From: Reticulitermes lucifugus
Lineage: Eukaryota; Arthropoda; Insecta; Blattodea; Rhinotermitidae
Length of the DNA stretch: 64,000 bases
Direction: 5' to 3'
NCBI GenBank assembly: GCA_026260175.1
Contig: JAKCWW010000065.1
Span: 1,701 to 65,700 of the forward strand
The notes below the pieces were generated by a model, which worked only from the letters and a program-made list of their open reading frames with translations, was not told the origin of the DNA and made no database searches. Below, one piece after another: positions 57,331-64,000 of this stretch. A program made the position numbers and the translations under genes. Numbering within the stretch: position 1 is the stretch's first letter; every line of letters begins with the position of its first letter.

Positions 57331-60017
57331 TATGGACAGAAACCTTGAATATAGTTTTGGTCTTTAAAAACTCCATATATGTTCTATGAGCAGGTTCCGT
57401 TTTAAGCTGAACACTCGATATATAATGCTATTCTATTAGGACGATTTTAGATGTTTCTGACAATGACGTGCGGCAGAGGTTGGACTAATACTTTGAACAT
57501 TGTCCGTTATTTTGGGCTTATTTATGCCACCACATACTACAGATCGAATCTGTCTCCGTCATCAGAGTGGCTAAAAAGAAGAGAAAGATCTGACCACATT
57601 TCTAGCAGCCGTTAGCTTCTCGTCGCTTGTTCAGCAGTACCGACTAGCTCCCACCTGAAGCCCAGATAAATGCAGCTATTAAAATGACATGGTATTAATA
57701 AAATTAAGACGATGAACAATGACAAAGCATTAGCCAAACCCATTCCAATGGGGTTAATTCTACGCATAACTTTCTTGCCCTTCCAATTTAAAATATCAAG
57801 ACCGCAACTAAAATTCACTTGCTTCATGGTCCGTAATAGTCTTACATAATCCTGCTGTCTCACGAGACTTCAGTCTTTCCACCCTCTTTGGTGTGATCTG
57901 AACTGGCTGACTTCTTAACTTTACGGAGCAATCGATGGCCACCGCGCTTTTTCGCTAGGCTACTGTATGCGGTTTAAATGATAAAGTTTTTGATTTATGA
58001 AAAATAATGTAATCATGAACCCTTGGTGTAAAATACGAACAATATGTGATGCCACATAATTTACCTTTTACGATCTTCATTAATAAACCAGAATAATTAA
58101 GAATAAGAATAATAATACTTTTGTTTGTTATTATTATTCACATTTTTTATAAAGATTAGTCAAACACACAGTAAGTAGTGGTACTGTGGGCGTATTAATG
58201 ACTTCGTATAAGAAATAATAATTAAATTATTCCAGTAAGCATACACTTTGTTTTGTGATCAACCCGGCTGAAGGACGAGTAGTTTTAGCTAGTTACCGAT
58301 AAAACTGCTTATAACTTTAGTGCTTCTAGTGCTTCAGAGGTCTGCGTACTACATTTTCAAAATAACTTTCCCTAGAATAACAGATTTCGAATATGTTATT
58401 CATAGTACAAGCATACATATACAGCACGAGAACTCAGAATTTCAACTAAATTTGTGTTAAATAATGTATGAGATTAGGAAATAAATCTGCAAAGTGTTAA
58501 TCATATTCGTATAGACATGCTGCGAATAATCACAAACCCAAACAAGCAATATTTGCAATGCAGTAGGCAAGGGTCCTGCTAAACACGGAGCACAGTACAG
58601 GGGACAATTCAGACATAGGGTCAGTCTCTTTATCCAGTGTTTTGGAGGCTAGATTTACTCTCCATCGTAGTCATATCCTGCCAAGAGATAATAAAATGTG
58701 AGAGAGAAATTGTCTCTCTGCAAGTTAGAAGCAACAGAAATTCATTAGAAGTATAGTTCAATTCATTCTTAACCTCAGCAGTGGATGGAGTTGAATGGTC
58801 ACCTTCATGCGCTGGCAAATTTAACGACTGGTAAAAAATCCGCGATCCTCCCTAAATATGAGGCTTTATGAGCCCCATGTCCGGTCTGTAGAGAACTCTG
58901 CTTATGACTGTGACATCTCGTACTTTATGTTTAAGTTACAGCAATTTTCTTACGAATATGCCGAAATGTGTAGTAATATTAAATATTTGATTTTAAAAGT
59001 ACATATTCAGGAACACTCAAAGTACAATCTGATGTTCCTTTGACTGCCATTAAGAAAATTCAGTGTCAAACTCATGGTAAGCCTTGTATTATCTTCTGAA
59101 GACATTTTGCGACAGAACAACACACATTGAGATATTTATGACTCCCGAATTACCTGAACGTATTTTATCCGCCTGATTTTTAATAGTAACTTATTTTCTT
59201 CTAATTAATTAACTCATTAGATTTTATACGTTAAAATCATTTGATAATCTGGAAAAGCAAAAAGCTTAGAATGTTTCAATAATTTAGCGCCTGAGACAGA
59301 CTGCTCAATGCTTCAAAGCACAAAGTAATCCAATTAGAATTCAAAAGCACACATGTTATTAGTGCTATGCAGGTATTTTGTATATAATTAGGTCATTTTT
59401 GTCCTCATTCTGGGAAAAAATATGGTCCATAAATATATTCTGTGAGCGGCACGTAGAAATGTATACAAAAGCAAGGTGCATACATGGTTACCACTGGTAC
59501 ATAAAATCCTTAGAAGTAATAACTGCGCCTGAGAAAACTCAAGCTGTGCCCCTGTAAAATTTATAGGTAGGCAGACCGAAATTTTAAAGGGGCATTCCTA
59601 AAAATACTGGGTCCATAAGCAGTGCACAGAATTAAGAACTATATGTTAGCTTCTTTGCCTACATAATGAATTTTTACCAACTATAAACTGCAATTCACGC
59701 ACACAATGTCAAATAATAATATTGTCACTTTTGAAATATACTTAAGGATGTGAGTCGAAAAATTTATCCCGTTATTCACGGTACTGTGTAATTAAGTGTA
59801 GGTGTAGAGAAGCTAGGAAAACTCCAGACATGACGGTAGATTTTGGAGCCGAGATTCGAAGAAGTATGTAAAGAAGAAGAAAAAAATATAATTTTAATAC
59901 TAAAAAAGATCTCTAAGAAAAGAGTGAGAGGCATTTGATTTCTATTTTAACAAACGTACGACAAGCTATTTTAGTTGATGAATCTTCTACTTCTAGTAAC
60001 TTCTTATGTAGTCCTTG
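57331..60017. other. Unannotated stretch
   Basis: No gene or repeat recognised. Confidence 0.5.
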
Positions 60018-60053
60018 AGAGCCTTCGAAGGGCCGGCATGGGATTCCTTTTAT
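60018..60053 (+). repeat. SINE family A, 3' fragment
   Basis: GAGAGCCTTCGAAGGGCCGG followed by CATGGGATTCC matches the 3' block of family A (GGAGCCCTAAGGGCC, CTGTAATGGGATTGC). Only the last 36 bases or so survive. Confidence 0.5.
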
Positions 60054-63000
60054 TGCAAAGAGAGATTAAATTGTCTACTAAGAACTAAGTCACTTCCTTC
60101 TTTACAGACCACCATAACTCTTTCTCGGCTCCAAAGAGCAAAGGGCATTTCATGAAAGTAAATATATCACCGACAATCTCTTACCTTGATTACACTTTGG
60201 CGTCTAGAATGACATAACCATACGCCACTGATGTTACTTAAAATATCAGTTGCAGATACTATTACCTGTTCCATGTTTCTAATTATTAATGAACGCATAT
60301 TTGTAGAAAAATCTCCATAATGGCTAATTTAAACATTATTTTTACGTTATAAATATAATGGGGAGGGATTAAATTTGTGTAATCTCCGTAAGTACTCAAA
60401 AGTTTAGAACAGAATGTACGAGTATTAATGATGGTGCACAATAATGGGAGTACTAAATAGATGTTATCCGGTGAAATCTATGTTGACTCTACCGGTCAAA
60501 CATGCTTGAAGCTAAATGCAGACTTTTATTTATTTCTTCAAAAGCTAAGCTCATCACAAGAAAATGTGATAGCTATGTAATGTGGAGTGCCATGTTCTCA
60601 CTAACAATCATGATTAATTATAATTATAATTAAATACAGTACTATAATTTATTTGACACTGCATCTTCTAATGCTAAGACAGCTGGTGAATGAAGAATTA
60701 CGAAGGACGTTAAAGAAACCGGTCGTAGAACTTCTTGTGGCGCTATCCCAAACTTCATTAGGACTGCCTGAGGAAAATCACAAAAAAACTAAACCAGGCT
60801 AGTCGATGTTTCATTCGGAACTCTTAATGGTCATTTCCCGAATACAATATTTAACGCTATTTTATTGGCAAATGTAATGTGTTGTATAAGAGCGTTACAC
60901 AATTTCAGTGATTGCAGGTTCTCGTACGACATGACCTTCCAGCGTTTAACTTTCAGTTCTACTACGAATACGGCGATGAAACTTCGGGGTCCCATAAGTC
61001 AGAGACTTTTCAGACTATCAACTTTTGGAGTAATACGATGAACCTGTTTACCTACGAGATACCTAATGAACCACTAAAGCTAATATTATATATAAGATTT
61101 TTGTAAGGAATTATTTCATAAATATGTCACCACGTTGTGTACAAAATACTTGTGTATATAACATAAATATTACGGCAATGGAAACTTTGATATTATATCT
61201 ACGAACTGCAAAGTATTCGAAATGTGTTACAGGCAATGAGAAGATATAAGTACAGTTTGTATTTATGGTGCTTCTTTAGAACAACGGTGATGTGGAAGGA
61301 AGCGTTTTGGCCCAATATAACGCAAATTCAACCATTTGTATGGATACACTGAAGCAACAATGAAACAATCTGACAGTCTGGCTGTAACCTAGCCGAGATA
61401 TGAAGTCACTACCTCCCACACATGAAAGCATACTTAGTTGCTGCCACGTTCTTTACTTCACTTAAAAAATTATGCTTAACTTTTTCTAGGTACAAGAAAG
61501 CAAAATTTGTCCCTGTGCACGCCAAAAAGCCAAAGGGGTTAGTGGAGGTGTAGCTTCACTTATTTTCCTCTGCACTAGACGGACGTGAGTGGTCAGTCTC
61601 AAGTCATGGCAGCTTTCTTCCGGGAAGATTCTCTAGTACACATTGATTAGGAGGCTTGGCGGGCCGCACGTCGGGAATCGGTACTCTGTTTCTCGATTTT
61701 CCACGCTCTAATCTATCACTATACCAATTATGCTACCTATCCAAAAACTTTTCTAGGCAATAATATTATTCAATACGTATTTCAGCATTAAATGGGGTGA
61801 TTTTCATTCGTGAATATCTTATGTGAATTTGAAAGTAGGAACTATGTACCTAATTCATTAAACAGCAAAACAAATTTTTAACGTACGATTCATTCATTGT
61901 GTCAAATATGAGGAAATTAAGGCAGAAGACATCGCACATTAATCGCGAAAGCATTTGTTCTTCCCTTCATGTGACGTGCAGTACATTTCGATTTCGTCGT
62001 CATTTCAGATTTCCACTCTTCTTTGCCTTTGTGCACGCTAGACGACATAGATGCATGCTAGTGTGCCTGTAGAGACAAAGTGAGCTGTATTGTTCCACTG
62101 GTACAGCATTAGCGTCATCCCTTTCTCTACAAGGGAGGATGTTTGGAGTCTTCCTGTGCCCAACCAAAGGAAATGTTGTGTGTGTGAACTGTAGTTGTGT
62201 ACAGTTCGGGAGGTCACCTTTAAAATGGCAGAGGAATCAATCAGTCTTTCTCTTGGCTCACAGTAACGGCTCTGATTGGGACTTCGTATTGGAAGGGGGC
62301 TGCTGCAGACTCCATAGAGAGTCGAGAGGAATGATAGAAGAAGTCTCTTTCAATCATCTGAGTGGAAGAATGTGTTGGGAAACTTTAACTGTTTCATTAC
62401 AGAAAACAATGCTTTGAAGAGAGAAAATCCCCAAATTCTGAAACCTTGTAGATTTCGCATTGAGATAAATTGAGTAAATGGAATTTTGTTGGTTAAAATA
62501 AGATATCGATATCAGATGAAACTCTCTGCTCTAATTCAATGAAATATTAAGAAACCCCTAATTGACCCTACCCAATATGTAAGGGATTAAAGTTTTGAGA
62601 ATAGTTAAAGACATATAAATTTTTAAATAATTTGTTGTGGTTTGTTCGGCCCATAACCATTTTGGAGCAAGTGATAGGAAGATTCTAGTTGTTGTCAATT
62701 TTTTCATAGACGGGAATTCGATGTTTAAGCTTATATTTATAAGAGTGATTTTCTTGAGTGTGTCTGGTTCTGACCGAGACTAAATCTTTACAGCTGGACA
62801 GTCGGATTGATAATTACATATCCAAAAATTTATTAGATGTTGAATGTATATTGGGCCCAGCTTTAAGAAGTAAACTTGACCTGATTGATAAAATTATGGT
62901 TTCAAACATAGTACCTGAGAAAGATAAGTTAACTACTGCGTTTTCCTTTGCAGTGTCTCTTAATTTAAAATACTGTGTTTCCCTTTACTCAGGAAAGAGC

Positions 63001-63524
63001 AAGTGGAGAATTAATTTATTGTAGTTTAACCATGGACGAATTAAAGGGAACCGTAAATGAAAGGAGAACAGTAATTTTAAGAACGATATCACGATGTTTC
63101 ATCTGTCAGAGATAACAAATTGCAGAGACTGAGTTTTTAACTAAACAGAAGGCGGTGGATATTTAATGAGAGAGATTTACGAAAGCTTTGCCTAAAGTTA
63201 ATGTGCAGCTGCTCATAACGTGCTAAAAATAAATGACCTATGTGATTCATAAAATAAAAAATATCTGGACTATATAGAAAATGGAATACAGCACTTAAAG
63301 TAGACCACTAAATAAAACAAAAAAAAATTTTAACGACAACGAAAATAACATAATTTGTAATTTTCTATGCAACACTGCTATTTGATCTCAGACTAGAAGA
63401 TGCCAGAGTGTTAAAATTTGCCGATTGCCTAATAGAAGGAAACATGTGCAAGGAAGCGCTATTTTCTACAACTTAACGGACAAAGTTACATACAATTTTC
63501 GTTTAACAACTATACAATATTTGT
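60054..63524. other. Long unannotated stretch
   Basis: A decayed antisense SINE-body-like block may lie at 60755-60800. Frames at 62139-62417 and 62758-63024 (+) are open but show no domain I recognise. Confidence 0.45.
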
Positions 63525-63820
63525 GAGAGATAAAACGAAGCCTAGTCACCATATGTTGCGGACTGGACAACCTGGGGTTAAAATCCTGACAGAGAAAGAA
63601 ATTTTTCTTTTCTTCGAAAATTACAGTCCGGCCCCGGGGCCACTTTCAGTCTTATAGTCTATGGGTGCTGGGGCTTCCTTCCTCTGTGGTAAAGTGGCTG
63701 GTGAGTGAGGCTAACCACGCATATATGTCTAATGCGAAGGTTAACAATGATTGGAACAATACCTCCACCTTTTCTGTATGCCTTCACGGCATGTGCAGTG
63801 ACAAATTTACCTTTACCTGT
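63525..63820 (+). repeat. tRNA-derived SINE, family B
   Basis: A tRNA-like head (CCTAGTCACCATATG, then GGGGTTAAAATCCTGAC as weakened B box near 63575) is followed by TTTTCTTCGAAAATTACAGT, CTATGGGTGCTGGGGCTTCC, GTGGTAAAGTGGCTGG and TGAGTGAGGC. It ends in a CTTCACGGCATGTGCAG hairpin and a TTTACCTTTACC tail ending about 63818. Full length by comparison with 3550-3826, with a better preserved tail. Confidence 0.75.
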
Positions 63821-64000
63821 TACTAATACTTGCGAATACTTCAAGCACAGTTCGATCTAAGTGTTACAGACATTACTTGAAGTACATTAAAAGGAATATC
63901 ATTATACAGAGGCTGGAGGTATAAACATGAATTCCAGCCTCACTGTTTAAAAATTAATCTCTGGCTAAAACAGTTTTTGTATCAAGTTTATCTTATGTCA

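Noticed and set aside
62758-63024. Open plus-strand frame with possible splice-acceptor-like CTTTACAG at its start
   Set aside because: No domain, no matching donor and no neighbouring exon could be recognised; kept only as an orphan frame.
1-64000. CRISPR arrays, operons, bacterial promoters or terminators
   Set aside because: The base composition, SINEs, LINEs and PLEs show eukaryotic nuclear DNA; no regularly spaced direct repeats of CRISPR type are present.

Overview
The window looks like non-genic nuclear DNA from an insect with a large, AT-rich, repeat-laden genome. I recognise no host gene, exon, rRNA gene or free-standing tRNA gene. The tRNA-headed SINEs ending in (ACCTTT)n-like tails, the RTE-like LINE endonuclease and the Penelope-like elements (PLEs) with a GGGACC/GGTCCC hairpin resemble repeats I associate with cockroaches and termites (Blattodea). 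That assignment is an inference from repeat style, not from a search.

Layout. 1-617 is the 5' end of an RTE-like LINE on the minus strand, running off the left edge. From there to about 19 kb lie old LINE 3' fragments (5578-5899, 9840-10492, 15883-16110, 18571-18830), tRNA-derived SINEs (3550-3826, 11056-11355) and a fold-back made only of two inverted PLE terminal repeats (14850-15049). From 19 to 33 kb there are two more hammerhead-like PLE termini (19190-19290, 19860-20110), a CpG-rich repeated patch (21470-21640), a LINE relic (22325-22581) and several SINEs, one with a perfect 17-bp target-site duplication (26702-26927). A PLE with recognisable reverse transcriptase and GIY-YIG endonuclease remains lies at 33552-35607 (minus). 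It is followed by a 5'-truncated SINE (36178-36386) and a mariner relic in which the DNA-binding domain abuts the C-terminus (36709-36976).

The 37-43 kb stretch is nearly featureless. At 43027-43793 sits the most striking object: an inverted-repeat insertion between 13-bp direct repeats, whose two arms each carry a hammerhead-ribozyme motif, one with a full consensus core. From 46.5 to 52.1 kb come a SINE, a second PLE arranged head-to-head (47181-48735), a mariner/Tc1-type transposase relic (49745-50660) and a cluster of PLE termini (51541-52062). The last 12 kb holds a 58-bp retroinsert with a 14-bp target-site duplication (55346-55403), an unclassified repeat (57183-57330) and a final SINE (63525-63820).

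Functionally this is a graveyard of non-autonomous and broken elements. SINEs depend on LINE machinery supplied from elsewhere, and the fold-back PLE units carry terminal ribozymes but no enzyme of their own. The recurring theme is PLE terminal repeats in divergent inverted pairs, with hammerhead 5' ends facing inward, at four separate loci.
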